NCBI RefSeq assembly: GCF_029168945.1
Contig: NC_083605.1
Coordinates: 3,665,280 to 3,729,279, forward strand
Source: Cannabis sativa
Taxonomy: Eukaryota > Streptophyta > Magnoliopsida > Rosales > Cannabaceae
Length of the DNA: 64,000 bases
Direction of reading: 5' to 3'
Position 1 is the stretch's first letter. Every line of letters begins with the position of its first letter. The notes under the pieces are model-generated. The model worked only from the letters and a program-made list of their open reading frames with translations, ran no database searches and was not told the origin of the DNA. The position numbers and the translations under genes were made by a program. Shown here piece after piece: positions 45,665 through 57,819 of the stretch.

Positions 45665-46962
45665 CTAGTAAAAAACTACGTGCGATACACGTATACTAAA
45701 TTTTATGCTAGTTTTTTTTATATTATTTGAAAGTGATACAATTAAAAATTAAAGAAAAAATATTATTAATTATTAGGTGAGATTATTATTATAGGAAGAA
45801 ATCACAAATTAATTAATCTTGTAATCTTAACTTTAATCAAATAAGGTTCTAAATATATGAACAATAATAATCACGTAAAAATAAAAAATAATTATTTGAA
45901 TAAAGAATTCTGTATACACAGTTATTTGAATAATTATTATTATGTATTTTAAAAATTAGAGAAGATTTAAAGTTAGATATTTAAGTTTTTAATTAGTTTA
46001 TTAAAATAATAGTAAAATATAATTTATAGATTTATGCTATAATAAAATATTAAAAATGAGAGAATTAAGAGGAGTAGAGAAAAATAGCCCTAGAATGATT
46101 TTAGAATGAATTTATCATTAAAAAATTAATTATTTACATCAAATAATTCATACTAATGAATAATTCATGAATAATGTGAAGACATTGATGACGGTGAAGT
46201 TGTCGATATAAAGAAAAAAAGTTTGTATGTCTTCAAATTATGAAGAAATATTGAAAATCGAGGTCTTGATGCTATTTATTGATATTACTGTCGAGGTGTC
46301 ATGCATACATCAAAAATTAATAGTTACTTAAACTTAATGCAAATAAAAGAAAAAAGAAAAAAAAATAATAAATAAGATTAGAGATAGATGGAGAATCTTC
46401 GTTAAAAAATAAAAGAAAAAAAGAAAAAGAAAAAAGAAGAATAAATAGTGTAAGAGAAAGATGTATATAAAACAACTTTTATTAAAAAACAAAAAAATAA
46501 AATAAAAAGAAAAAAGAAGAAGAAGAAAACGTGAGATATATAGAATAATATATAAATATATATAATATATATTTATAGGTTTAGAGTTATATGTGTTTTA
46601 AAAATTAGAAAAAATTTAAAGTTAGGTATGTAAGTTTTTAATTAGTTTATTAAAATAATCGTAAAATATAATTTATAGATTTATGATATAATAAAATATT
46701 AAAAATGAGGGAATTAAAGAGTAGAGAAAAATAACTTTAGAGTGATTTGAGAGTGCCACGTCATGTATATAGATATATAGATATCTAATATCATTTCAAA
46801 TATCAGTTCAAATATTAATGGGATTTGTTTTATTTTTTATTTTATTATTTTATTATATATAAATAATATTTTATTATTTTATTAAATATAAATAAAAAGT
46901 CACCCATGAATGTCTCATAAACCAAGAATTCAGTTATATAGACACACTTTATATAGAATAGA
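45665..46962 (-). mobile_element. Helitron H5, about 1.3 kb
   Basis: 5' end at 46962 (minus strand TCTATTCTATATAAAGTGTG, preceded by A); 3' end CTAG at 45665-45668 with upstream hairpin sequence ACGTGTATCGCACGT, followed by T. Interior is AT-rich, with two related internal blocks (45940-46100 and 46590-46750). It lies two bases from the 5' end of H4, in head-to-tail order. Confidence 0.68.
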
Positions 46963-47043
46963 TATTATATATATTAATTTCAAACCTAAACTATTTAATC
47001 GAATTTGTGAAGATTAATAATATATAGAGCTTCTGATTCTTCA

Positions 47044-47086
47044 ATGGGTAATGCTAATGCTACTTCATCACCATCAACATCACAAG
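47044..47086 (+). pseudogene. MATH gene first exon only (F)
   Basis: Encodes MGNANATSSPSTSQ followed by GTAATATTTTGATTATTATT, the same exon-1 and donor context as MATH A and D. Homology continues about 200 bases into intron 1 and then stops near 47285. No further MATH exon follows. Confidence 0.8.
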
Positions 47087-48419
47087 GTAATATTTTGATT
47101 ATTATTATCATTATAATTTATCTAAATTAATTGATTAATAATATATATTTTTTATAATAATATTACATATCGTATTAGTAATCCTTTGTTTGTGAATTTG
47201 AAGTATTCAAAATGAAATTATAATCTTCAATATCTATTAACTACAAATCAAATACATGTTTTTAGACTAAATTAAGATTCTCAAATATGATTATTTAAGG
47301 ATTATTTACACTACATTCAAATTTTTATACTATATTTTTTTTTCAAAAATACTATATCTTTTTAAAAATATATTGTGTATTGCATTAAGTTTTCATTGTT
47401 GTTCTACGGTTGTTTTTTAATTCTCCCACTGTTATTTTTAGTTGTTCTTGTTTTGTGTTCAACTGTTGTTTTATAAAAACACAATATTTTTGAAAAAAAA
47501 AATCGATATGACAGTATTTTCGTAAAAGTTAACCCAAATTAAAATATTTTTATAGGTTTCCTTATATTTAAGGACAATAATTCTTGATTTTTTTTTTGAA
47601 GAAATAATTCTTGATTTTTTAGTATTATTATTCTAAATAAAGATTAATTATAATATAACTTAATTTTTTATTAATTTGAAAACAGAAAATATCCCAAATA
47701 ATGAATAACTATTTATTTAAAGATATTTGCTTCAATTTAAATAATAAATTACTTTTATTTAAAAATAAATGCTACCGATTTTATTCCCTAAACAATTATA
47801 TATATATATATTTACTAGTTTAATAAAATTGTACATTAAATATGTACAAAAATAATATATATATTTCTCATTAATTCTCTCCGACTTTACTTATATAAAT
47901 ATATATATATATTTATATATATATATCCTACAAATTTTCAAAATTTTATTTTTAAACCCTAGATACATATAAATATATATTAGACTAAAATTATATACCC
48001 TAATCAATTAAGGGCCATCTAGCGGTTTTACCTGACAAAGGCTTAATTATTAATTATTTTCAAGAAATTGAGGTACGTGTGTGTTGATCTTTAAGGTTTT
48101 TTTTTTTTTTTTTGACTAAGATCTTTAAGGTTTTAGTGGTCCGGTTCATGGAATTACAATGAATTAATTTAATATCATTAAAACTAATATATATTATATA
48201 TATTCGAATATAGCTAACACTGAAATTTAATTTGTGAGTTTGCCTTTGATTAAAATTATGAGTATAAAATATGGAGTTTCAAATTTGAATGTTTTCAAAT
48301 TATCTATTTACCATTTTAATTTAATGAAGTAATTTATATTTTCTTTTTACTTTTTCTTTCTTAAATTTTAAATAATATTTGAATGCTAATTTTTGATAGA
48401 AAACTCAATTTTTAAGAAG
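47087..48419. other. AT-rich intergenic DNA
   Basis: First 200 bases are MATH intron-like. A stretch at about 47570-47760 resembles the MATH upstream block weakly. Otherwise TA-rich repeats (47795-47930) and nothing coding. Confidence 0.4.
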
Positions 48420-48772
48420 ATGACAATGTCTCTTACTAAAAAGAAACAGAAGACAATCACAGTACATCCAGGTATATCCTCCTTATTCTATTTATATACA
48501 TATATATGCTCGAAATAATAATACCTTTAATATTCTACTTTCTATTATATTTTCTCTATAATTATAAATACTAAATTTTAAAATATTTTCATACAAGAAA
48601 AAAAAAGTATAGTTAATTTTGATGTATAATATATATTTTATTCTATTTTTTAGATTGGGCTAGATTACCATGCCATCTTCTTGATTTAATTTTGGAAAAA
48701 TTGGAGTCTTTCAAAGATATTCTAGGATTCTATGGTGTGTGTTTCATGGAATTCTATAATAAAACACAATAA
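48420..48772 (+). pseudogene. F-box protein gene, truncated after the F-box
   Basis: Exon 48420-48471 (MTMSLTKKKQK...) and exon 48654-48772 encoding DWARLPCHLLDLILEKLESF and LGFYGVC, an F-box of the plant DUF295/KIB-like type. F-box proteins recruit substrates to SCF ubiquitin ligases. The frame ends at TAA 48770-48772, four bases before the segmental duplication starts at 48777, so the rest of the gene was cut off by the duplication junction. Confidence 0.75.
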
Positions 48773-49129
48773 AATTAAATATGTTCTCAGTTCTCACCCA
48801 TATTTTCTATTATTATTATTATTTTTATTATTATTATTGTCTTGTATTTTGTGAAGGTGCCTTAAAGGAAAAGTCCAAATCAATTTACCTTTTTGTTGCA
48901 ATTTCTTATTTGATATGAGTTGTTTTGTCATCACAGATTAATTTGTGTATATATTTATAATAATTTGTTGCTATTTATCTAATATGTTTGGATTTTCAAT
49001 TTCTTTTATTTTTTTTAATTTAAACGTTTATATATTACATTCATATTTTACTTGAGACTCGAACCCAGGACCTCCAATACACACACCCACCTTTGTTGTA
49101 AGTTTATTAGATTATGCACCTAATTAATT

Positions 49130-49389
49130 GGGGTAAGTTGAAAAATACTACTTTTATTAATCAATTGATCAAATTTACCTCTAATTTTATATTTAATTGA
49201 AACATACCTCTTTTTATATGTATTGTACCCAAAATACCCTGACATAAGAGAGTCGCATGGAAAGTATCTTGAAGTGACAGGGACAAAATTGGTACATTAT
49301 TTTAAAAAAGAGTTAAAAATGAGACTTTAAAAAAGAGGGTAAAAATAAGAAAAAGACAATATAAAAAAGGTATATAGTGTAATTTCCTC
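49130..49389. mobile_element. MITE family 2, intact copy
   Basis: 260 bp, flanked by perfect TAATTAATT duplications (49121-49129 and 49390-49398). This is the uninterrupted version of the MITE that the CACTA element split in copy 1. Confidence 0.7.
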
Positions 49390-49469
49390 TAATTAATTGG
49401 TTATACATAAAAATTCTATACAAAAATTAGGCTCCAAAGATATATATATATATGTATTTTTAAGGGTTG

Positions 49470-49865
49470 GGCTCTGTTAGGTTATAATTAGCCTATGTTT
49501 CGGGTCTTTAAAGTTAGCATTATCTCGTCTATTGGTGTCTTTTGGAGCAGTTTTACGCTTGATTTTCATTATTTCAGGTTCCCAGGGTGTTAAAGTTCAA
49601 ATTCAGTTAAATGGCGAAAAACTGGGACAAACTTGGAAAAAATTGCAAAATTCGGCTCCAGACGCGTCAGTAGTCGCGACCTCCAGAGAGCCAGGTCGTG
49701 ACCCTTTTTCCTGGTCGCGACTCTGGTCACAACTTCGAGAATTGGGAGAAACTCGGTTTTTCGAGTTTTGCCTATAGTCGCGACCAGCTTAAATGCTAGT
49801 CGCGACTTGGTACGGAAATCGCAGATTTGACCTAATTTTGGTTTTTTCTCTAATTGGAGGCACAC
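49470..49865. repeat. GC-richer block with TCGCGA palindromes, copy 2
   Basis: Same block as 16780-17190, with four TCGCGA sites. A possible 81-codon frame here is conserved in both copies only because the DNA is duplicated. No domain recognised. Confidence 0.45.
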
Positions 49866-50814
49866 TAATAGAATATATATATATAACAAATGTCGTGTAT
49901 ATAGATACTACATGTATTTCTGTTTTAGTTTTATTATTTACTAAAATATATGTGATTTTATTTATTTTTAGATATTTTAAAATTGAAATTTAATTAGGAT
50001 AAAGAATTGAATTTAAATTTGATAGATATTTAAATGTGATTTAAATTATTTATGATTTTCATTTAAACCAATATAATTTGAAGTCAATTTTGACTATATA
50101 TATTTATACTTTTTTAAAGCAATTTGACTATATATTTATTTATATAATAAAAAAAATCTATCTATGTCTATATTTTAAATATTTTAACAAACACGAAATT
50201 CAAATTTTAATTTTTAATAATGGGTAACCTTCACTTATTATTTTTTGAGTGAACTTTGATAATATTGTGAGAGGATATATTTTTCAAACAAGTAAAAGTA
50301 GTCAAGTAAATTATAATTAAAAAAGGAAAAAAGAAAAACTTATGTTCTATTAATTATATTATCTCTTATCTTTTTAAAAGCATCATAATAAAAATCATCA
50401 AGTGAATCGTTAAAAAATCTAAAAGTGATTATATTGATCTGTTATTTTTTATGTTTAAAGTTATATCAAGTAAATCAATTAAGAACTAAAACCAAACTAA
50501 TACTGCAGAAAAAAAAAAAAAGCCAAAATATTTAATTAGTTAGAGCATCATGTTCTTCTTTGGCAAATAATATACTATTAATATTAGTTTAGAATTAAAA
50601 TATTTATAATTAAAAATATTTATTGATTAATTATATTATTTTTTCAATTTTAAAGATCAACACTGATACATTTTCTCAAAAAAAAAAAAAAAAACTAAAT
50701 ATGTAATTGGTTAATATTTTCAAATACGTAAACTATGAATAGTTAAATAATTAAAAAATAACTAATAATTAAACAAACTGAAAATTTAAAACAAATAATT
50801 AACTCATTATGTAC

Positions 50815-52495
50815 TCAATTTATAATTTTTGTAGGTTTGGAAGATGTGGAAACTTTAGTACGTGAGATGAGAGAGAAATCAACTTCTAGAATTAGAGTAT
50901 CTTTAACAACATAATAATTTGAATTATTGTGAAGATCTTCCAGTGACATTAAACTGGCACCCCAACCATTATTTCTGCCAGGATAACATTTATTAACTGC
51001 ACAATTTGTAATAAAAAAAATATGATCATGAGTTTAGATAATATATATATACTAATTTGGTTATTAATATTTTAAAAAAAATAGATGTAAGTAATAACCT
51101 TTAAATTCTTTGTGTTTAGAATTAAGTTGATCAATTACTCGGAGACAAAACTCAACATAAGTTGTTGATTCTTTTGGATGTTCCATCATTAAAAACATTG
51201 CCAACGATTTTCCATCTCTGCTTAGTTGCCCGTTTGGACCGATACTTAAATGCCTATGTAGAACAAAAACAATTAATTAAATTAAAAGAATTAACAAGAA
51301 TATTAATTTGAATATCTACCAATACCAATACAATATACATGTGTATGTATTTTTATGAGTTTAAGTATATATACGTACCACTCTATTCCTCCAGAAGAAA
51401 ACACTTGAGAATTGTGTTCATATTTGTTCATTATCTTAGAAAATTCTTTAATTTCCCAACGAAAGATAAAATTATCTATGAATCGACGTTGCACTACAGA
51501 AAGTGTTGCGAAGATTGGAGCAGTTTGATTTATGATAAAAACTTCAGCTCCAAATACACACGAGTCATTAACCACATATCCATTATGCACATCTTTGAAT
51601 GTTTCAAGTGATATTATTTGTTCAAATCCCCATTCTTTTTTCATCTCGTGAAAACGCCTCACACCTACGAATATTAAATTAATAAAAAAAAATTGTATAT
51701 TATACAATTGATAAAAATTAATCATGTGAATTTATTATTACATATCATCAACATTAATTACCTTGAAAGGCCAGATAATTATCTTTTGTTTGATTATAGA
51801 CAAACAAAGTGAAGTTAACATTAACCTCCCAACCAATACTCGAAGCAATATCATCACTCTCATCATCATCATCATTGCACCATATTATCGTCAAGTACAA
51901 AGACAAGTAATTTTTATCTTTATTTGGATAAAATGACAATTGCCTATACATATATAATAGAATATTAATAATTAACAATAGTAGAAATTGATCATTTAGT
52001 TCATATTAATATTAAAGTATATGATACACATACTACCATTTGTATCCACCGGCTTCAAATACAGAACCCTTGTGTTTATTTATTGATTTTGAGAACAAAC
52101 TGAACGAATCAACTTTCATCGTGTAGTGAGCTGGTGGAACTTTTCTTATACATTTATTTAAACTTACTACAAAACAATAAATGTAACAAAAAATAAAAAT
52201 AAAATGAGATTTATATTTGAAAAATAGATAGCGCAATATAAATTAAATTCAAATTTAAGAATTTTAATCTCGTCTAAAAACACAAACATGTGTTTGATTT
52301 TGAGTTAATAGATTTTGAAGATTATAATTTCATTTTGAATACTTGAAATTCACAAACAAAGCATTACTAATAAGATTGGTAATATTATTATTAAAATTAT
52401 ATATTATTAATCAATTAATTTAGATGAATTATAATGATAATAATAATCAAAATATTACCTTGTGATGGTGATGGAGTAGCATTAGCATTACCCAT
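50815..52495 (-). CDS. MATH-domain protein D (two MATH domains), 323 aa
   Basis: Exons 52495-52459, 52166-52037, 51943-51762, 51664-51379, 51253-51099 and 50996-50815, the same lengths as A and summing to 972 bases. Protein differences from A include FIDNFIF for FMDNPIF and, in exon 5, SIGPNGQLSRDGKSLAM for SIGLDGQRSIDGKSLTM, where D keeps the residues seen in B and C and A is the changed copy. Both MATH domains are complete. A duplicated first exon lies upstream (ATG near 52643). Likely the more conserved of the A/D pair. Confidence 0.88.
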
Positions 52496-52807
52496 TGAAA
52501 ACTCAGAATATATTACTAATCTTCACAAACCCAAGAAAATTTATTATGGTTTAGGGTTTGAATATATATATATAGATATTAAAAAAAAATAATAATAATC
52601 AAAATATTACCTTGTGATGGTGATGGAGTAGCATTAGCATTACCCATTGAAAACTCAGAATATATTACTAATCTTCACAAACCCAAGAAAATTTATTTAG
52701 TGCTAAAACTAAGACTAAATGGTTTAGGGTTTGAATATATATATATATAGATATATAAAAAAAATATCCCTAGAGTTTCTATATATAAAATCGTTTTTAC
52801 AGTAAAT

Positions 52808-53498
52808 AAATACAAAAACAAATCATTATAAAAGAACAGTGTTGTAAATATTTATGAAAGATTATAACCTCAACTGAAAGGAACAGAGAGAAGAGAGGCT
52901 GCTCAGGTGCGTTTAGGGTTAGGGGTGACGAAGAGAGAAGAAGAAGAAGAAGAACAACTCAATTTTATTTTATTTTATTATTATTATTTTAATTAGATAG
53001 ATAGACTTAAGATTGTTTCTGACTCACTCTGACACAAAATCATTATTACTATCTTTTTTTTTTTACTTATTATTATTCTAAATAATAATCAATTATAATA
53101 TATCCTATTATTCTAAAAATATATAATTTTTAAACGGAAAATATCATTTGTTTAAACATATTTGCCTCAATTTAAATAATAAATTACCCTAAAAAAATAT
53201 CCCTATAATTAAGAATTTCTATATATATAAACCATAATTAACAGTTTCTATATATATATATAAAATCGTTTTTAATTTAATATATAATATGAAGATTAGG
53301 AATAAATTACCGTAAAAAAATATCCCTATAATTAAGAGTTTCTATAAATATTTATAAAGCATAATTAAGAGTTTCTATATATATATAAAATCGTTTTTAA
53401 TTTAATATATAATATGAGGATTAGGAAAGTGGATCTCTAAGGCATTTATTTTTAAAATTAATTTATTATTAAAATGGAAGAAAATATCTTTAACAAAT
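52808..53498 (-). promoter_or_regulatory. Upstream block of MATH D
   Basis: Same telo-box-like leader (CCCCTAACCCTAAACGCACC, minus strand, near 52930-52911) and AT-rich upstream DNA as for A. It shares specific indels with the block at 36687-37378. Confidence 0.4.
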
Positions 53499-53999
53499 AA
53501 TTTATGATATTTTCCTTTTGTATATTTATTTTGTATTTCTATGCATTTATAATAAATAAAGATATTTTGAGTGGGTTTTTTTTTTGTAAAAGCGATATTT
53601 TGAGTAACTATCATTAATCAAAATTACACCTAATATTTTTTTCAAAAAATTACACCTAATATTCATTTTTTTTAACAAAAAAGAAAATTTTCCTTTTTTT
53701 TCACAAAAATACACCACAATTTGAGAGTTTATGAGTATGTGTGTCATAAAAATTAAAGAGTAGCTTCAGTTAATCTTTGTACAAATGCATTATATATATA
53801 ACATGTATATAAATATTTAATTTATTAAAGATGAAAAAGTAAAAATTATCACTTTGGTTATAAATAAGTTTATTGCTATATTTTAATTTTTAACAATTAA
53901 GTTTTCGTTTTAATAGAAAAAGTTTCAAATCCAAATGCATATGATTAAAAGTTCAATTTATAATTATATGTGTAGTGTATATAATAGAAAAAATAAAAA

Positions 54000-54348
54000 G
54001 AGTAATATGCGGTATAAACTCCCAGTTGCAAATAAATAGCTAAGTTTAATTTTTGGCGGTAATAATACCTAAGTTATATTTTTAGAACTCTGTAAGTACC
54101 TAACCGTTAAAATATTATGTCATTATCCACGTGCTATTTTCTTATTGGTATATTTTAATTAATTTTTTTAAAGAAATAAAAATTTAATGACTTGGACCAA
54201 TTACGAATTGCCACATGACAATTTACTTAACAATTAACCTACAAAAGTTCTAGAATTATAACTTAGGTATTATTACCGCTAAAAATTAAACTTAGGTATT
54301 TATTTACAATTGGGAGTTAAACTTAGGTATTCATGCCGCAAATTACTC
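54000..54348. mobile_element. MULE-type MITE family 1, copy 2
   Basis: 349 bp with the same inverted ends and AAATAAAAA target duplications as 21306-21654. Confidence 0.88.
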
Positions 54349-54875
54349 AAATAAAAATAATGGATGTCTTTGTTCTTAGTTAAATTTGCTTAATTTTGTG
54401 ATATAAGCATATTTTTGTAGATAGAGTAAATAAAACGATAAAAGGAAAGGTTACAAGCCCAAATGCAAGCCCAATTTAAATTATTTTTCAGAAATAGCCC
54501 AATTAAAGTTTTTTTTTTTGACTATTTACAAAAATATGGAAAAATAAAGATAAGTTTGATATATATGGCATAAAAACTTAATTACACTAAATATGGTATT
54601 TTTTTAAAAAAAAACTTACAAATATGGGAAAAGGACATGAGGAATGCCATAAAAAACTTTAAATTTGTGTTTTTTTATTTATTTTTTCTTTTTTAAAAAA
54701 TAAAACACTAAAATAAATAAAAAATGATATGAACTGTAGATATTATTTTTTTTTACAGAAATTAAACTTGTCTTTTTATTTAAACCACTGTTTGTGTTTT
54801 TTTTTCTTTGCTTTTTTGTTACAAAATAATTATTTCATTTAAAGCAGCAGAAAAAAAAAACCCAGTTTCATCAAC

Positions 54876-56368
54876 ATCATCCTGAAAAAAAAATAATATA
54901 AAAAATTTCAATCTAAAAATAATACAAACTTTAAAAATCAGTTTCATCAACATTGAAAGAAACTAATAATTTCATTAAAAGAATAAAAAAATAGTTTCAC
55001 TATGTTATTACAAATTTTTTATTTTAAGTTAATTTTTTATTATTTTGTTTCTAGGTTCGAATACTTATATTTTGTTTTTAAATTATTGATATGCATTATG
55101 TGTTGTTTTGATTATATTTGTGATTAGTACTTTTTTTTTTGTATTTTTGTGTGTGTGTGTGTTTTTTTATTTGATTGCCTGATGAAACTGGTTTCAGTTA
55201 ACTTTATTATTAGCATTTATATTATGTTATTACAAATTTTTTTATTTTAAGTTACTTTTTTATTATTTTATTTTTAGGTTCGAACACTCATATTTTGTTT
55301 TTAAATTATTGGTATGTATTATGTGTTGTTTTGATTATATTTGTGATTAGTATTTTTTTTTTGTATTTTTGTGTGTGTGTGTGTTTTTTTTATTTGATTG
55401 TCTGATGAAAATGGTTTCAGTTAACTTAATTATTAACATTTATCTTTTGTTATGATTTTTTATAGCGTCAAAACTGGTTTGACATGTCGAAACTGGTTTC
55501 ACATGTTTTAACTGTTCTGTAATGGGGTTGCTCCATTTTTATGATATTATTGTATATATTTTAATTTGTATAAAACCAGTTTTATTATTGTATGATATTT
55601 GAACAATAATTTTTATTTTATCTTAAATAATCAGTTTCTGACACACATATTATTTTATTATTTTCATAACTGGTTTTTTTTAAGTAACTAGTTTTCATAA
55701 CTGGTTTTTTTATTGTCGTTCATAATTGAGTTTTAAGTTTTAATTTTATATTAAATTATTTTAAGAAACTGGTTTTTATTTGTTTGTTGTTAATTTGGTT
55801 GTTTTACTAATTGGTTTCTCACATTTCACTGTTTTTTTAGTTATTCTTTCATGGTTTTTATTGTATTTTTGTCTCTTTAATTTTCTTTGTTTTTTTTCTC
55901 CTCTTTGATTTTAATTTCTGATTCCCTTTGTTATATTTGTTGCATATTGTATGTTTATATCAACTCTAATTTTTGAGCATGTAAATAAAAAATTAAATGC
56001 CAAAATAAAGAATGAAGTTAGAAGTTTGGTTATTAGGTATTGATATAAAATTTATATGTTCCAAACTGGTTTTTAAATTTAGTATCGTTTGTAAAAGTTT
56101 AGTTATTAGGCATTGTGTATTTTTCATTATGTTATTGATGAAACTATTTTTTTTTGCCACTTTTAATGAAATAATTAGTTTATTTTAATATTGATGAAAC
56201 TGGTTTTTAAAGTTAGTATCGTTTTTAGATTGTAATTTTTTTCATTATCTTGTTGATGAAAGTATTTTTTTTTATTCTTTAAATAAAATTATTAGTTTCT
56301 TTCAATGTTGATGAAACTAGTTTTTAAAGTATGTATTCTTTTTAGATTATTATTTTTTTCAGGATGAT
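54876..56368. mobile_element. TIR element with about 100-bp inverted arms, right end cut by a TRIM
   Basis: Left arm 54876-54992 and right arm 56268-56368 are inverted copies (right arm TTTAAAGTATGTATTCTTTT and TTTTTTTCAGGATGAT; left arm on the opposite strand nearly the same). Inner copies of TTGATGAAACTGGTTTTTAA at about 56130 and 56195 extend the right arm as a small array. The 55222-55440 stretch is a tandem repeat of 55000-55215. No ORF. Possibly a MULE or foldback element; no target duplication can be read because the right end is cut at 56368. Confidence 0.55.
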
Positions 56369-57819
56369 TGTAACGTCCCCGCTTCAAGCCTCCATTGGGC
56401 CCTTACACTCACAGACTGAATGGCTCTTATACACGAGTACGTCACTCTGGCTGCTTCATGGACTGACGACTGACGACTGACCCTACAGACCAACACGAGT
56501 GTTTCTAGCATGCTTTGTCCTCACTCGCACGCTTCCTGGGAAAACTTCCCAGGAGGTCACCCATCCTTAAATTACCCCAAGCCAAGCACGCTTAACTATG
56601 GAGTTCTTTCGAGATGGGCTACCGAAAAACAAGATGCACCTTGTTGACATAGGTAGTACCAATCAATCCATTTAAGCACTCTTCAACTGTGTAGTCCCAT
56701 ACCTACACAGTCTCAGAATCATCCCACTTGACCTTCCCCAGGCGGTGTGGGATTGCACAGCTTACCCGGTGTTTCCCCTTACGGATCACGGGACTACTGA
56801 CTGTCACAATCACCCCCCCTTACAGGGTTCGACGTCCTCGTCGACCACACTTTCGGCTGGGTCAAGGCTCTGATACCATTTTGTAACGTCCCCACTTCAA
56901 GCCTCCATTGGGTCCTTGCACCCACGGAATAATGGCTCTTATACACGGGTACGCCACTCTGGCTACTTCCTGGATTGATGACTGACCCTACAGACCAACA
57001 CGAGTGTTTTCAGCGTGTTTTGTCCTCACTCACACGCATCCTGGGAAAACTTCCCAGGAGGTCACCCATCCTTGAAATTGCTCCAGGCCAAGCACGCTTA
57101 ACTGTGGAGTTCTTTCGAGATGGGCTACCGAAAAACAAGATGCACCTTGTTGACATAGGTAGTACCAATCAATCCATTTAAGCTCTATTCAACTGTGTAG
57201 TCCCATACCTACACAGTCTCAGAATCATCCCACTTGACCTTCCCAGGCGGTGTGGGATTGCACAGCTTACCCGGTGTTTCCCCTTACGGATCACGGGACT
57301 ACTGACTGTCACAATCACCCCCCCTTACGGGGTTCGACGTCCTCGTCGACCACACTTCCGGCTGGGTCAAGGCTCTGATACCATTTTGTAACGTCCCCGC
57401 TTCAAGCCTCCATTGGGCCCTTACACTCACAGACTGAATGGCTCTTATACACGAGTACGTCACTCTGGCTGCTTCATGGACTGACGACTGACCCTACAGA
57501 CCAACACGAGTGTTTCTAGCATGCTTTGTCCTCACTCGCACGCTTCCTGGGAAAACTTCCCAGGAGGTCACCCATCCTTAAATTACCCCAAGCCAAGCAC
57601 GCTTAACTATGGAGTTCTTTCGAGATGGGCTACCGAAAAACAAGATGCACCTTGTTGACATAGGTAGTACCAATCAATCCATTTAAGCCCTCTTCAACTG
57701 TGTAGTCCCATACCTACACAGTCTCAGAATCATCCCACTTGACCTTCCCCAGGCGGTGTGGGATTGCACAGCTTACCCAGTGTTTCCCCTTACGGATCAC
57801 GGGACTACTGACTGTCACA
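56369..57819 (-). mobile_element. Cassandra-like TRIM, tandem of three LTRs and two 73-bp internal domains
   Basis: On the minus strand each LTR begins TGTGACAGTCAGTAGTCCCG and ends GGGGACGTTACA. LTRs: 57819-57387, 57313-56882 and 56808-56369. Each 73-bp internal piece starts with a primer binding site (TGGTATCAGAGCC) and ends with a polypurine tract (AAGGGGGGGTGAT). Each LTR contains a 5S-rRNA-derived region, the defining feature of Cassandra terminal-repeat retrotransposons in miniature. The element encodes nothing and would depend on other retrotransposons. Flanks (ATGAT left, ATATG right) do not match, so the array is not a simple insertion. Confidence 0.85.
56541..56640 (-). other. 5S-rRNA-like domain in TRIM LTR (three copies: also near 57048-57147 and 57555-57654)
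   Basis: Minus strand contains AGTTAAGCGTGCTTGG (5S box A) and GGATGGGTGACCTCCTGGGA (5S box C) at the natural spacing, with diverged flanks. In Cassandra elements this carries the RNA polymerase III internal promoter. It is not a 5S gene: the first 30 bases and the 3' end do not match and no 5S spacer array is present. Confidence 0.85.

Larger units (their letters stand above)
48777..55221 (+). repeat. Segmental duplication, copy 2 (partner 11569-22528)
   Basis: Colinear and direct relative to copy 1, about 37 kb away. It lacks the CACTA element and shows its empty site at 49311-49313. It contains MATH D, MITE 1, MITE 2 and the full left arm of the TIR element, which continues past 55221. 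Confidence 0.92.

Noticed and set aside
53402..53747. Two minus-strand ORFs of 66-70 codons upstream of MATH D (also at 20708-21053)
   Set aside because: Lys/Ile/Phe-rich translations of AT-rich DNA, conserved only because the segment is duplicated.
56541..56640. A functional 5S rRNA gene
   Set aside because: Box A and box C regions match 5S rRNA, but the 5' start and 3' end do not, and the sequence lies inside LTRs of a TRIM element.
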